The position numbers and the translations under genes are program-made. The notes under the pieces are model-generated. The model searched no databases. It was given only the letters and a program-made list of their open reading frames with translations, and was not told where the DNA came from. A stretch of DNA of 64,000 bases. Origin: Flavihumibacter cheonanensis (GTDB taxonomy: Bacteria; Bacteroidota; Bacteroidia; Chitinophagales; Chitinophagaceae). The stretch's first letter is position 1; each line of letters opens with the position of its first letter. Shown in pieces: positions 43,693-51,562 of this stretch. The stretch is taken from NCBI RefSeq assembly GCF_022352215.1, contig NZ_JAKRWF010000001.1:62001-126000 (forward strand), given 5' to 3'.

Positions 43693-43765
43693 GCCACTTT
43701 AGCTCAGCTGGTAGAGCAACTGATTTGTAATCAGTAGGTCGTTGGTTCGATTCCGACAAGTGGCT
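43693..43765 (+). tRNA. tRNA-Thr (TGT)
   Basis: Acceptor GCCACTT pairs with AAGTGGC; anticodon loop TTTGTAA between CTGAT and ATCAG gives TGT; T-arm GGTTCGATTCC. CCA is not encoded. First gene of a tRNA array leading into tuf. Confidence 0.97.
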
Positions 43766-43780
43766 CTTGTTTTATAAAAC

Positions 43781-43866
43781 GGGCAGGTTCCAGAGCGGCC
43801 AAATGGGGCGGACTGTAAATCCGCTGTCTTTCGACTTCAGAGGTTCGAATCCTCTCCTGCCCACCA
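43781..43866 (+). tRNA. tRNA-Tyr (GTA)
   Basis: A long variable arm (class II) tRNA. Acceptor GGGCAGG pairs with CCTGCCC; the anticodon loop CTGTAAA gives GTA; CCA is encoded (43864-43866). Being GUN-decoding, its G34 should be a queuosine target of QueA. Confidence 0.97.
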
Positions 43867-43949
43867 AACTCATTGAATCGCAAGATTGAATGAGTTTAGT
43901 TCTTTTCATGGGAATGAAATTGCTTTCAGATCCGATCTGAAAACAGTAA

Positions 43950-44022
43950 GCGGAAGTAGCTCAATTGGTAGAGCGATAGCCTTCCAAGCTATAGGTTGCG
44001 AGTTCGAGACTCGTCTTCCGCT
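43950..44022 (+). tRNA. tRNA-Gly (TCC)
   Basis: Acceptor GCGGAAG pairs with CTTCCGC; anticodon loop CTTCCAA gives TCC; T-arm AGTTCGAGACT. CCA is not encoded. It follows an 83-base spacer in which I see no gene. Confidence 0.97.
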
Positions 44023-44032
44023 CATTTATTCC

Positions 44033-44107
44033 GCCGTTGTAGCTCAGGGGTAGAGCACTTCCTTGGTAGGGAAGAGGTCGTGAGTTCGATTCTCACTAAC
44101 GGCTCCA
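44033..44107 (+). tRNA. tRNA-Thr (GGT)
   Basis: Acceptor GCCGTTG pairs with TAACGGC (one G-U); anticodon loop TTGGTAG between CTTCC and GGAAG gives GGT; CCA is encoded (44105-44107). Last tRNA before tuf. Confidence 0.97.
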
Positions 44108-44246
44108 GAGGGCCAACCGGTACGGAACGCAGGAAATGTGATCAGAGCTGGTAGTTCTTGATAACGGGTGCAATTGCACCTTATTTATAGGATGCCTCCG
44201 AAAGGAGGGTGGATAATTTTTAAACCACAACTTAAAAACAAATAAA
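44108..44246 (+). promoter_or_regulatory. Structured leader of tuf
   Basis: 139 bases between tRNA-Thr and tuf. Two compact hairpins are visible: a palindrome GGTGCAATTGCACC (44167-44180) and CCTCC-GAAA-GGAGG (44195-44208), a GNRA tetraloop whose 3' arm is a perfect anti-SD complement, 38 bases before the ATG. The region also contains processing space for the 3' end of the tRNA. No known riboswitch is recognised. Confidence 0.5.
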
Positions 44247-45434
44247 ATGGCAAAAGAGACCTTTAAGAGGGAAAAGCCCCACGTTAACGTAGGTACTATT
44301 GGCCACGTTGACCACGGTAAAACCACTTTGACTGCCGCTATTACCAGCATTCTTGCTACCAAAGGTTTGGCGACAGCGAAGAAGTACGATGAAATTGATG
44401 GAGCTCCTGAAGAAAAAGAGCGTGGTATCACCATCAATACTGCACACGTTGAATATCAGACAGCAAACCGTCACTATGCTCACGTTGACTGTCCTGGTCA
44501 CGCTGACTATGTGAAGAACATGATTACCGGTGCTGCTCAGATGGACGGTGCTATCCTGGTTGTGGCTGCTACCGATGGTCCTATGCCTCAAACAAAAGAA
44601 CACATCCTGCTGGCTCGCCAGGTAGGCGTTCCTAAGATCGTTGTGTTCATGAATAAAGTTGACCTGGTTGATGATCCCGAACTGCTGGAACTGGTTGAGA
44701 TGGAAATCCGTGACCTGCTGAGCTCTTATGGCTTTGACGGTGACAACACTCCAATCATCCAGGGTTCTGCTACCGGTGCATTGGCTGGTGAAGACAAGTG
44801 GGTTGCTAAAATCGACGAACTGATGGAAGCTGTAGACAGCTACATTCCGCTGCCTCCCCGTCCGGTTGATATGCCATTCCTGATGTCTGTAGAAGACGTA
44901 TTCTCAATCACTGGTCGTGGTACAGTTGCTACCGGTCGTATCGAGCGTGGTCGTATCAAAGTTGGTGAAGGTGTTGAAATCGTTGGTCTGATGGAAAAGC
45001 CAATGACTTCTACTGTAACTGGCGTTGAGATGTTCAAAAAACTCCTCGATGAAGGTGAAGCTGGCGACAACGCTGGTCTGCTCCTCCGTGGTATTGAAAA
45101 GAAAGATATCCGCCGTGGTATGGTAATCTGTAAGCCTGGTTCTATCACTCCTCACACTGAATTCCGTGGAGAAGTGTACGTACTGAGCAAAGAAGAAGGT
45201 GGTCGTCACACTCCGTTCTTCAACAAGTATCGTCCTCAGTTCTACTTCCGTACTACTGACGTAACTGGTGAGTGTACGCTGCCTGAAGGAACTGAAATGG
45301 TGATGCCTGGTGATAACACCAACCTGAAAGTTACCCTGATTCAACCAATCGCTATGGAAAAAGGTCTGAAATTCGCGATCCGCGAAGGTGGCCGTACCGT
45401 AGGAGCTGGTCAGGTAACCGAGATCATTAAATAA
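44247..45434 (+). CDS. tuf: Elongation factor Tu
   Basis: A 395-residue EF-Tu that carries aminoacyl-tRNA to the ribosome. The G domain shows GHVDHGKT (residues 19-26), the switch-region [17 protein letters not shown] and NKVD; domains 2 and 3 follow with [12 protein letters not shown] and the C-terminal [12 protein letters not shown]. Codon use (many CGT, GGT, CTG) fits high expression. It follows four tRNA genes in the same order as the thrU-tyrU-glyT-thrT-tufB operon of E. coli, and a strong terminator ends the unit. Confidence 0.98.
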   Translation: MAKETFKREKPHVNVGTIGHVDHGKTTLTAAITSILATKGLATAKKYDEIDGAPEEKERGITINTAHVEYQTANRHYAHVDCPGHADYVKNMITGAAQMDGAILVVAATDGPMPQTKEHILLARQVGVPKIVVFMNKVDLVDDPELLELVEMEIRDLLSSYGFDGDNTPIIQGSATGALAGEDKWVAKIDELMEAVDSYIPLPPRPVDMPFLMSVEDVFSITGRGTVATGRIERGRIKVGEGVEIVGLMEKPMTSTVTGVEMFKKLLDEGEAGDNAGLLLRGIEKKDIRRGMVICKPGSITPHTEFRGEVYVLSKEEGGRHTPFFNKYRPQFYFRTTDVTGECTLPEGTEMVMPGDNTNLKVTLIQPIAMEKGLKFAIREGGRTVGAGQVTEIIK

Positions 45435-45454
45435 GCCATTAAGGTTAAATAGTT

Positions 45455-45504
45455 AAAATGGTCCCTTTGGGAGGTTTGCCCGAACTAAGGGACCATTTTT
45501 TACT
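45455..45504 (+). terminator. Terminator of the tRNA-tuf operon
   Basis: A 13-bp perfect stem, AAAATGGTCCCTT (45455-45467) with AAGGGACCATTTT (45487-45499), around a 19-base loop that can fold again, followed by a T run. Confidence 0.9.
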
Positions 45505-45561
45505 TTTTAATGTTTAATTTTGAAATTGTTGAAACGTGCTGATTGGTTTGTGAATTGTAAG

Positions 45562-45600
45562 TCTTTATGTCTCACATTTCACGTCTCGCGTCTCACTTTC
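45562..45600. repeat. Degenerate TCTCAC-type tandem repeat
   Basis: Just before tRNA-Trp, the sequence has repeated TGTCTCAC, TTTCACG, TCTCGCG and TCTCAC units, a short imperfect tandem repeat with period of about 7-8 bases. Similar CT-rich degenerate repeats lie at 2708-2770. Confidence 0.5.
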
Positions 45601-45602
45601 TT

Positions 45603-45676
45603 ACGGGCATAGTTCAATGGTAGAATAGAGGTCTCCAAAACCTTAGATACGGGTTCGAATCCTGTTGCCCGTGCCA
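45603..45676 (+). tRNA. tRNA-Trp (CCA)
   Basis: Acceptor ACGGGCA pairs with TGCCCGT; anticodon loop CTCCAAA gives CCA; T-arm GGGTTCGAATCC; CCA end is encoded (45674-45676). Its position between tuf and secE is widely conserved. A candidate -7 box TAATTTTG lies at 45515-45522. Confidence 0.97.
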
Positions 45677-45705
45677 CTTAACGTAAAATCAGTAACTTGC
45701 AAAAG

Positions 45706-45737
45706 CTCAACGGGCATTCAACCTGTTGAGTTCTTTT
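45706..45737 (+). terminator. Possible terminator after tRNA-Trp
   Basis: CTCAACGGG (45706-45714) pairs with CCTGTTGAG (45722-45730) with one G-U pair and a 7-base loop, followed by TTCTTTTG. The imperfect T run makes it weaker; partial readthrough to secE is possible. Confidence 0.55.
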
Positions 45738-45774
45738 GTTTCTGTGATTGATTGTAAATATGTAATCTTGTAGC

Positions 45775-45969
45775 ATGAATAAAGTAACAACCTACTTCAG
45801 CGAGTCCTATAAAGAACTCATGGAAAAAGTGACCTGGCCTACCTGGGGACAGCTGCAGCAATCCACCCTGATCGTGCTGGTTGCAACTATCCTGATCACC
45901 CTGGTTATCTGGCTGATGGATTTTGCTTCTAATTCTTTATTGAAAATGATCTATTCATTCTTTGCATAA
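45775..45969 (+). CDS. secE: Preprotein translocase subunit SecE
   Basis: A 64-residue single-span SecE, the small clamp of the SecYEG channel. A conserved cytoplasmic part ESYKELMEKVTWPTW is followed by one membrane helix (STLIVLVATILITLVIWLMDF, about residues 28-48). It is the usual short form of this phylum. Its stop overlaps the nusG ATG by one base (TAATG). Confidence 0.95.
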   Translation: MNKVTTYFSESYKELMEKVTWPTWGQLQQSTLIVLVATILITLVIWLMDFASNSLLKMIYSFFA

Positions 45970-46535
45970 TGGAAGAAATTATAAACCAACAGGAAACCAA
46001 GTGGTATGTGCTGCGCGTCGTAAGTGGCAAGGAGCGGAAAGTAAAGGAATATCTCGACAAGGAAATTAGCCGTGGCGGATGGAGTGAGGTGGTTAAACAG
46101 GTCTTTCTGCCGGTTGAGAAAGTTTATAAAGTACAGAACGGGAAGAAAGTAATGCGTGAGCGGAACTACTATCCCGGTTATGTAATGATTGAAATTGTAG
46201 AAGGTAAATTAGGCGACGATCTTCGTGACACCATCAAAAACACCAGCAACGTAATTCATTTCCTGGGTAAAGATAACCCTATCGCTCTTCGCAAAGCAGA
46301 AGTGAACAAGATGTTGGGTAAGATGGATGAAATGAGTGAGGCTGGCGGAATGAGTATGAGTGAGCCTTTCATCGTTGGTGAAACTATCAAGATCATTGAA
46401 GGTCCTTTCAATGACTTCAACGGAATCATTGAAGAAGTAAACGACGAAAAGAAAAAACTCAAAGTTACCGTTAAGATCTTCGGCCGTTCAACTCCTGTAG
46501 AACTGAATTATATGCAGGTGGAAAAGCTGGCTTAA
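45969..46535 (+). CDS. nusG: Transcription termination/antitermination factor NusG
   Basis: A 188-residue NusG. The N-terminal domain begins KWYVLRVVSGKERKV and has the RNA polymerase-binding surface (RNYYPGYVMIEI near residue 65); a C-terminal KOW domain shows GPFNDFNGIIEEV near residue 140. It links RNA polymerase with the ribosome or Rho. It is translationally coupled to secE, and a terminator follows 18 bases after the stop, so the ribosomal genes start a new unit. Confidence 0.96.
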   Translation: MEEIINQQETKWYVLRVVSGKERKVKEYLDKEISRGGWSEVVKQVFLPVEKVYKVQNGKKVMRERNYYPGYVMIEIVEGKLGDDLRDTIKNTSNVIHFLGKDNPIALRKAEVNKMLGKMDEMSEAGGMSMSEPFIVGETIKIIEGPFNDFNGIIEEVNDEKKKLKVTVKIFGRSTPVELNYMQVEKLA

Positions 46536-46553
46536 CCAGCTCTTCATCGAATT

Positions 46554-46581
46554 AAAAGTGCGCTATTGGCGCACTTTTTTT
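46554..46581 (+). terminator. Terminator of secE-nusG
   Basis: AAAAGTGCGC (46554-46563) and GCGCACTTTT (46569-46578) form a perfect 10-bp stem with loop TATTG, followed by more T. The T run merges with the upstream element of the rplK promoter. Confidence 0.9.
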
Positions 46582-46610
46582 GTTTATATCTACTGTAATT
46601 GCTACCTTTG
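46579..46610 (+). promoter_or_regulatory. Promoter of the rplK-rplL operon
   Basis: TTTG (46579-46582) and TACCTTTG (46603-46610) are spaced by 20 bases. Transcription is expected to start near 46617, giving a leader of about 85 bases. Confidence 0.75.
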
Positions 46611-46651
46611 CGTCCCCAATCAATAGTTCTTTTTTCGAATTGGATTTGGGA

Positions 46652-46678
46652 GTCTGCCGATGCTACAGCAAAGCGGAC
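46652..46678 (+). promoter_or_regulatory. Leader hairpin of rplK (possible L1 target)
   Basis: A nested hairpin in the rplK leader: outer stem GTCTGC/GCGGAC (one G-U), internal loop CGA/AA, inner stem TGC/GCA with loop TACA. Two helices with an asymmetric internal loop is the general shape of L1-binding mRNA sites, but the match is my inference. Confidence 0.4.
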
Positions 46679-46701
46679 GTTAACACCAAAAAAGTAAAAC
46701 T

Positions 46702-47145
46702 ATGGCAAAAGAAATCACTGGTTTCGTTAAGCTGCAGTGTAAAGGCGGTCAAGCCAACCCTGCACCCCCCATTGGTCCGGCCCTTGGTTCTAAAGGTCTG
46801 AACATCATGGAGTTCTGTAAGCAATTTAATGCCAGAACCCAGGATAAAATGGGTAAAGTACTTCCTGTGCTGATCACAGTGTACTCTGACAAGTCGTTCG
46901 ACTTCGTTATCAAAACAGCTCCTGCATCTGTTCAATTAATGGAAGCTGCCAAGCTCCAGAGTGGATCTAAAGAGCCTAACCGTTCAAAAGTTGGAAAAGT
47001 TACCTGGGCCCAGGTAGAAGCAATCGCGAAGGACAAAATGCCTGACCTGAACTGCTTCACTCTGGAAAGTGCCATGAAAATGGTAGCCGGTACAGCACGT
47101 AGCATGGGTATCACTGTTGATGGTGTTGCTCCATGGGAAAATTAA
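46702..47145 (+). CDS. rplK: 50S ribosomal protein L11
   Basis: A 147-residue uL11 that forms the base of the L12 stalk and the GTPase-associated centre. It starts [19 protein letters not shown] with PPIGPALG, the signature of L11, and the C-terminal rRNA-binding domain has [12 protein letters not shown]. First gene of the ribosomal stalk operon, with its own promoter and a structured leader. Confidence 0.97.
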   Translation: MAKEITGFVKLQCKGGQANPAPPIGPALGSKGLNIMEFCKQFNARTQDKMGKVLPVLITVYSDKSFDFVIKTAPASVQLMEAAKLQSGSKEPNRSKVGKVTWAQVEAIAKDKMPDLNCFTLESAMKMVAGTARSMGITVDGVAPWEN

Positions 47146-47171
47146 TTGTGTAACACAAAAACTTTTGAGCA

Positions 47172-47864
47172 ATGGCTATCACTAAAAAAAGAAAAGTAGT
47201 TAACCCCAAGGTTGATTCCAATAAAATTTATTCTCTTAAAGAAGCTTCTGCACTTGTTAAAGAAGTAAACATCGCAAAGTTTGATGCTTCTGTTGACCTG
47301 CATATTCGACTGGGTGTTGACCCCAAGAAAGCGGACCAGGCTGTAAGAGGAACTGTAACACTCCCTCACGGTACCGGTAAAACCAAGCGCGTTTTGGTTT
47401 TGTGTACTCCTGATAAAGAGAACGATGCAAAAGCTGCCGGTGCAGACCACGTTGGATTGGATGAGTTTATCCAGAAAATTGAAAGCGGCTGGACTGATAT
47501 CGATGTTATCATCGCTACTCCTGCTGTAATGCCTAAGATTGGTAAACTGGGTAAAGTACTCGGCCCACGTAACCTGATGCCGAACCCCAAAACAGGAACC
47601 GTTACAAACGATGTAGCAGCTGCTGTTAATGAGGTTAAAGGTGGTAAAATCGCATTTAAAGTGGATAAGGCTGGAATCGTACACGCTTCTATCGGACGTG
47701 TAAGTTTCGGTCCGGATAAAATTGCTGAAAACAGCCAGGAACTGATTAATGCAATCCTGAAACTGAAGCCCGCTACCGCTAAAGGTACTTACCTGAAAGG
47801 TGTTAGCATGGCCAGCACCATGAGTCCGGGTATCACCATCGATACTAAAACTTTTATTCACTAA
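47172..47864 (+). CDS. rplA: 50S ribosomal protein L1
   Basis: A 230-residue uL1 of the L1 stalk, which helps eject tRNA from the E site. It has the internal [15 protein letters not shown] motif near residue 130 and [14 protein letters not shown]. In other bacteria L1 represses its own operon by binding the leader. It follows rplK after 26 bases. Confidence 0.97.
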   Translation: MAITKKRKVVNPKVDSNKIYSLKEASALVKEVNIAKFDASVDLHIRLGVDPKKADQAVRGTVTLPHGTGKTKRVLVLCTPDKENDAKAAGADHVGLDEFIQKIESGWTDIDVIIATPAVMPKIGKLGKVLGPRNLMPNPKTGTVTNDVAAAVNEVKGGKIAFKVDKAGIVHASIGRVSFGPDKIAENSQELINAILKLKPATAKGTYLKGVSMASTMSPGITIDTKTFIH

Positions 47865-47910
47865 TTCTAAAACCGTTCTCCTGTAAAGGGTAGAAATAAA
47901 TCATAGCGGT

Positions 47911-48447
47911 ATGACTAAAGAACAAAAACAAGAAGTGATTGAACTGCTGAAAGGTAAGTTCGCTCAATATAATAACTTCTACATCACTGATACAGAAAGC
48001 CTCACTGTAGCACAGGTTTCCAAACTGCGCAGCGTTTGCTTCGATAAGCAGGTGGAAATGAAAGTGGCTAAGAACACCCTTATCAAAAAAGCACTGGAAT
48101 CCCTGGATGCTGAAAAATATGCAGGTGTGTATGAAGCGCTGAATAATGTAACTGCCCTGATGTTCTCCGAGAATCCTAAAGATCCGGCATTAATTATCTC
48201 CTCTTTCCGTACGGAATCCAAGAGTGAGCGTCCGATCCTGAAGGCAGCTTTCATCAATGGCGATATCTATGTTGGTGATGATCAACTGAAAGCGCTGACC
48301 AAAATCAAAACCAAAAATGAACTTATTGGTGAAGTTATTGGTCTGTTGCAATCTCCTGCCAAGCGCGTTATCGCTGCATTGCTGGAAAAAGCAAACAAAG
48401 AAGGCGGTGAAACAGCTCCAGCTGCAGAAGCAGCACCTGCTGAATAA
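47911..48447 (+). CDS. rplJ: 50S ribosomal protein L10
   Basis: A 178-residue uL10 that anchors L7/L12 dimers to the ribosome. It shows the N-terminal rRNA-binding part (KLRSVCFDKQVEMKVAKNTL), and a C-terminal helix with an Ala/Glu/Pro-rich tail. It follows rplA by 46 bases; no clear canonical L10 leader is seen in this short gap. Confidence 0.95.
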   Translation: MTKEQKQEVIELLKGKFAQYNNFYITDTESLTVAQVSKLRSVCFDKQVEMKVAKNTLIKKALESLDAEKYAGVYEALNNVTALMFSENPKDPALIISSFRTESKSERPILKAAFINGDIYVGDDQLKALTKIKTKNELIGEVIGLLQSPAKRVIAALLEKANKEGGETAPAAEAAPAE

Positions 48448-48460
48448 TCCCTTTACAATA

Positions 48461-48530
48461 TTCCCCTGCCTGAGGGGAGACTTAGCATTTTTTTAAAACC
48501 GCCGTCGGAGCAAACAGGCTGTGAAGACGG
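48461..48530 (+). promoter_or_regulatory. Hairpins in the rplJ-rplL gap
   Basis: The 99-base gap holds a hairpin TCCCCT/AGGGGA (48462-48478) and, after a T run, a second with CCGTC (48502-48506) pairing GACGG (48526-48530). The first plus its downstream T run may be a partial attenuator or processing site, which could adjust L12 dosage. Function is inferred. Confidence 0.35.
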
Positions 48531-48546
48531 TAAAAATCTAATCAAA

Positions 48547-48921
48547 ATGGCAGACGTAAAATCTTTAGCCGAACAACTGGTTGGCCTTACTGTAAAAGAA
48601 GTACAGGAACTGGCTGATGTACTGAAAAATGAATATGGTATCGAACCTGCTGCTGCTGCAGTAGTAGTAGCTGCTGATGGTGGTGGCGGTGCAGCTGCTG
48701 CTGAAGAAAAAACAGCTTTCAACGTTATCCTGAAAAGTGGTGGTGCTTCTAAACTGAACGTAGTTAAAGTGGTAAAAGATCTGACTGGTCTTGGACTGAA
48801 AGAAGCAAAAGAACTGGTTGACGGAGCTCCTAAAGCTGTAAAAGAGGGTGTATCTAAAGCTGAAGCTGAAGATATCGCTAACAAGCTGAAAGAAGCTGGT
48901 GCTGATGTTGAAATCAACTAA
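48547..48921 (+). CDS. rplL: 50S ribosomal protein L7/L12
   Basis: A 124-residue bL12 that recruits translation factors. The N-terminal dimerisation part ([21 protein letters not shown]), an Ala/Gly-rich hinge near residues 37-57 and a C-terminal domain ([32 protein letters not shown]) are all typical. It is followed by a terminator and then a convergent ketosynthase gene, rather than by rpoB. Confidence 0.97.
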   Translation: MADVKSLAEQLVGLTVKEVQELADVLKNEYGIEPAAAAVVVAADGGGGAAAAEEKTAFNVILKSGGASKLNVVKVVKDLTGLGLKEAKELVDGAPKAVKEGVSKAEAEDIANKLKEAGADVEIN

Positions 48922-48940
48922 TCAGTATCTCAGTTATAAA

Positions 48941-48971
48941 AAAAGGCCGTCTCATTGAGACGGCTTTTTTT
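48941..48971. terminator. Bidirectional terminator after rplL
   Basis: GCCGTCTC (48946-48953) and GAGACGGC (48957-48964) form a perfect 8-bp stem with loop ATT, flanked by A and T runs. It can end both the ribosomal operon and the convergent ketosynthase unit. Confidence 0.9.
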
Positions 48972-48973
48972 AT

Positions 48974-50035
48974 TTATGTCTTTTTCAACAAATAAATACA
49001 GTGCTGCTTTCCATAGTACTGATTGTACAACAACATATAGTCCATTGATGGTGTGCTGCCCTGTTTACGAATCATGGATGGAAACAATTGATTTGTTTCA
49101 GCCATCCTTACAGCAGCCCATAATCCAAAGCCAGCTGCTGTATCGAATTCTCCTGACAGGTGTTTGAAATGTAACTGATGTGTTGTAGCACTCAGACAGT
49201 GCTCCACTTCCTCATAATAATGATCATGCCTGGAATCCTGATTTCTCCCCGACAGATAAATATCCAACTGATCCCACCCCAATCCATGTTGCTTCAGCAT
49301 ACCTTCCATTGCACGTAACACCGCACCTTCGCCTGGTTCAAACAGTAAGGCAAGATCAACTAATTGCAACGGAGCAGCCCCCTGTTGATAATCCAGGAAA
49401 AAGAAAAAGCTGCCTTCCCCGGAAATGGCACCCGGACTGCTTTTCATTACAGCATCAGGACTGTCAATCTCTTTTTTCCAGAAATCCAATTTGTCTTTGA
49501 TGATATAATGCTCTGGTGTCATTTCTTCGAATGAACCAACCAATGCTGTTCGAATGGATTGTTCATTTAACTGAATCGCAGCATCCAATAAAGCATGCTC
49601 CAATGAAAATCCACTATGTACATAAGTTGAATTGTATGAATTAATATGGTGATGCAGACCTATCAGTCCGTTTAAGGAATTATAAGTCGACTGTATAAAA
49701 GGAGAAGGGTTCAATGTGCCTTCACCAAACTCCCTGACTGCATGTATGAATTTTTCCGTATCAGTCAAACTTCCCTTACCCGTGCCCGTTATGATGGCTT
49801 CCGGCTGGATATCTCCGGCATCACGCAAACATTCAATCGCTGTTACCAGGCCCAGTCGGGTAATACGGCTCATTCGCCGCAACTGCATGATGGTAAAATA
49901 ATCCTGATAATTGGGTTCCAGATAAGTAAACCGGTTACCGGTTAAGCTTCGTACAGGCTGCAACAAATCATTGCTGTTAAAACTGTCCTGTGCAGAAACG
50001 GCCCGGGCTGTTCTTATGAAAATCGGTTTAATCAT
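48974..50035 (-). CDS. Ketosynthase-like protein lacking the active-site Cys (chain-length-factor-like)
   Basis: A 353-residue thiolase-fold protein of the beta-ketoacyl synthase type. Where active synthases have Thr-Ala-Cys-Ser, this protein reads YVHSGFS, with His140 in place of Cys. It is therefore likely a non-catalytic partner like the chain-length factors of type II polyketide synthases and flexirubin/aryl-polyene clusters. It keeps a recognisable GEGSFFFFLDY region near residue 225. I start at ATG 50035 (MIKPIFIRTA), which overlaps the upstream ketosynthase gene by 8 bases. It is translationally linked to that gene and the ACP. Confidence 0.78.
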   Translation of the reverse strand: MIKPIFIRTARAVSAQDSFNSNDLLQPVRSLTGNRFTYLEPNYQDYFTIMQLRRMSRITRLGLVTAIECLRDAGDIQPEAIITGTGKGSLTDTEKFIHAVREFGEGTLNPSPFIQSTYNSLNGLIGLHHHINSYNSTYVHSGFSLEHALLDAAIQLNEQSIRTALVGSFEEMTPEHYIIKDKLDFWKKEIDSPDAVMKSSPGAISGEGSFFFFLDYQQGAAPLQLVDLALLFEPGEGAVLRAMEGMLKQHGLGWDQLDIYLSGRNQDSRHDHYYEEVEHCLSATTHQLHFKHLSGEFDTAAGFGLWAAVRMAETNQLFPSMIRKQGSTPSMDYMLLYNQYYGKQHCIYLLKKT

Positions 50036-51230
50036 ACCTGCTGAAAAGTAAACTTGCATTATTTCCGCCAAATCCAAATGAGTTGCTTAAGATATGTTCT
50101 ACCTGCAGCTCCTGGTATGTTTGACAAGGGATTAATCCGGTGGCTTCAATTGGTGTTTCAAAATTTAATGCGGGATAAATTTCCTGATGCTGAAGGCTTA
50201 GCAGAGAAAAAACAGCTTCTATTGCACCAGATGCAGCCAGGGTATGGCCAGTGTAAACTTTAGTTGAAGCAAATGGAGGCACGGTTTCTCCAAACAATCG
50301 ATGGATCGCCATACTTTCAGCTTCGTCATTATTCAATGTGGCGGTGCCGTGCGCGTTTATAAAAGAAACTGATGCAGGCGAAATGCCTGCCTTCTCCAAT
50401 GTACGTTTCATCGCTTCATATGCACCTAATCCTTCCGGAGAAGGCGCTGTTGGGTGAAATGCTTCATTAAAATTGGCATATCCCGACAATACGGCCAGCG
50501 GTTTATTACCTGTTTTTTCAATTGATCTTTCGGATTCCAGCAGCAGGTAAGCAGCTCCTTCTCCCAGATTCAATCCGTTTCTGTTGGAATCAAATGGTTT
50601 GCAGGCATTTCGGTCCAGGTTTTTCAGACTATTGAACCCATTAACTGTGAAACGTGTCAGACTATCAACCCCGCCACAAACCACCCGGTCCAAAACACCC
50701 TGTTGCAAGAGTCTTGCACCCAATTGGATGGCATTGGCTGAAGAGGAGCAGGCAGTGCTGATGGTAGTAACAAAATCGGTAAGATTAAACTGACGTGCCA
50801 GGTGTTCTGTTCCGGTAGCGCAATCCAATCCGGCTGCCAAACTCATGTCTGGTTCTATCAGTTCCGGTTTTATCAATTCGAAATAGCGGTCTTCTATATC
50901 TGTCATTCCTCCAACCGTAGTGGCATTAATCAGCCCCTGCCGGATGCCAGCAGGTTGTTGCGCCCCACCTGTAAAACATTCTTCCAGGGCCAATGCTCCC
51001 AAAGCCTGGAGGCGACTTTGCTGCAGCTTGCTGTGATCGGAAAGTTTACTGAATAATTCTTCAGTAGAAAAGGGGACCTCCCCAAACGGGAATTCAGTTT
51101 TGTGAATGCTGTTCAGAAAAGTTGCAGGCCCCAGGCCGGAAACACCAGCTGCGAGTTTTTCCCTTTGACTGGCAGTGCCTATACCCAAAGCGGAAACAAT
51201 GCCCATTCCGGTTATAAAAACGGAGGGCAT
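50028..51230 (-). CDS. Beta-ketoacyl-ACP synthase (KAS I/II-type)
   Basis: A 400-residue condensing enzyme with a complete catalytic triad: Cys161 in STACSSSAN, His294 in NAHGTAT and His329 in GHTLAASGA. It condenses malonyl-ACP with an acyl chain. Its pairing with a Cys-less partner and an ACP gene 3 bases upstream makes a small type II polyketide or specialised fatty acid unit. The neighbouring DarA/DarB genes suggest the product feeds dialkylresorcinol-type compounds, but the direct link is inferred. It is not the housekeeping FabF, judged from context. Confidence 0.88.
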   Translation of the reverse strand: MPSVFITGMGIVSALGIGTASQREKLAAGVSGLGPATFLNSIHKTEFPFGEVPFSTEELFSKLSDHSKLQQSRLQALGALALEECFTGGAQQPAGIRQGLINATTVGGMTDIEDRYFELIKPELIEPDMSLAAGLDCATGTEHLARQFNLTDFVTTISTACSSSANAIQLGARLLQQGVLDRVVCGGVDSLTRFTVNGFNSLKNLDRNACKPFDSNRNGLNLGEGAAYLLLESERSIEKTGNKPLAVLSGYANFNEAFHPTAPSPEGLGAYEAMKRTLEKAGISPASVSFINAHGTATLNNDEAESMAIHRLFGETVPPFASTKVYTGHTLAASGAIEAVFSLLSLQHQEIYPALNFETPIEATGLIPCQTYQELQVEHILSNSFGFGGNNASLLFSRYD

Positions 51231-51233
51231 GAC

Positions 51234-51491
51234 TTATTTTTTTCGATTGGCCTGGATATAATCAGCCATAACATGAATTGACTCAAATACTTTCCTTCCT
51301 TCCCGTGGATCTTCTATTTTGATACCATAGTTGCGCTCCAGTAAAACTATCAGTTCCAGGGAATCAATACTATCCAATCCCAGCCCATCGCCAAAGAGCG
51401 GAGCGTTATCATCAATTTCTTCCGGCTGCATTCCCTGCAGGTTCAAAGCTTCAATAATCTGTAATTTCAACGTTCTCTTAAAATCTTCCAT
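51234..51491 (-). CDS. Acyl carrier protein
   Basis: An 85-residue ACP with the phosphopantetheine site Ser41 in GLDSIDSLEL, acidic helices, and the usual four-helix length. It heads the minus-strand unit ACP-KS-KS-like protein, 3 bases from the KS. A TATTTTTG box (51511-51518, minus strand) lies 20 bases upstream of its ATG in the 71-base divergent gap with darA. Confidence 0.92.
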   Translation of the reverse strand: MEDFKRTLKLQIIEALNLQGMQPEEIDDNAPLFGDGLGLDSIDSLELIVLLERNYGIKIEDPREGRKVFESIHVMADYIQANRKK

Positions 51492-51562
51492 CCAAGGGTA
51501 TTTAGGTTGTCAAAAATAGCATAATTAGGAATTAATAGCGGTTAGCATTTATATTGCAGGTT

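Noticed and set aside
44247-45434. Long open frames on the minus strand of tuf, rplA and rplL
   Set aside because: They arise from strong codon bias of highly expressed genes and show no protein-like pattern.
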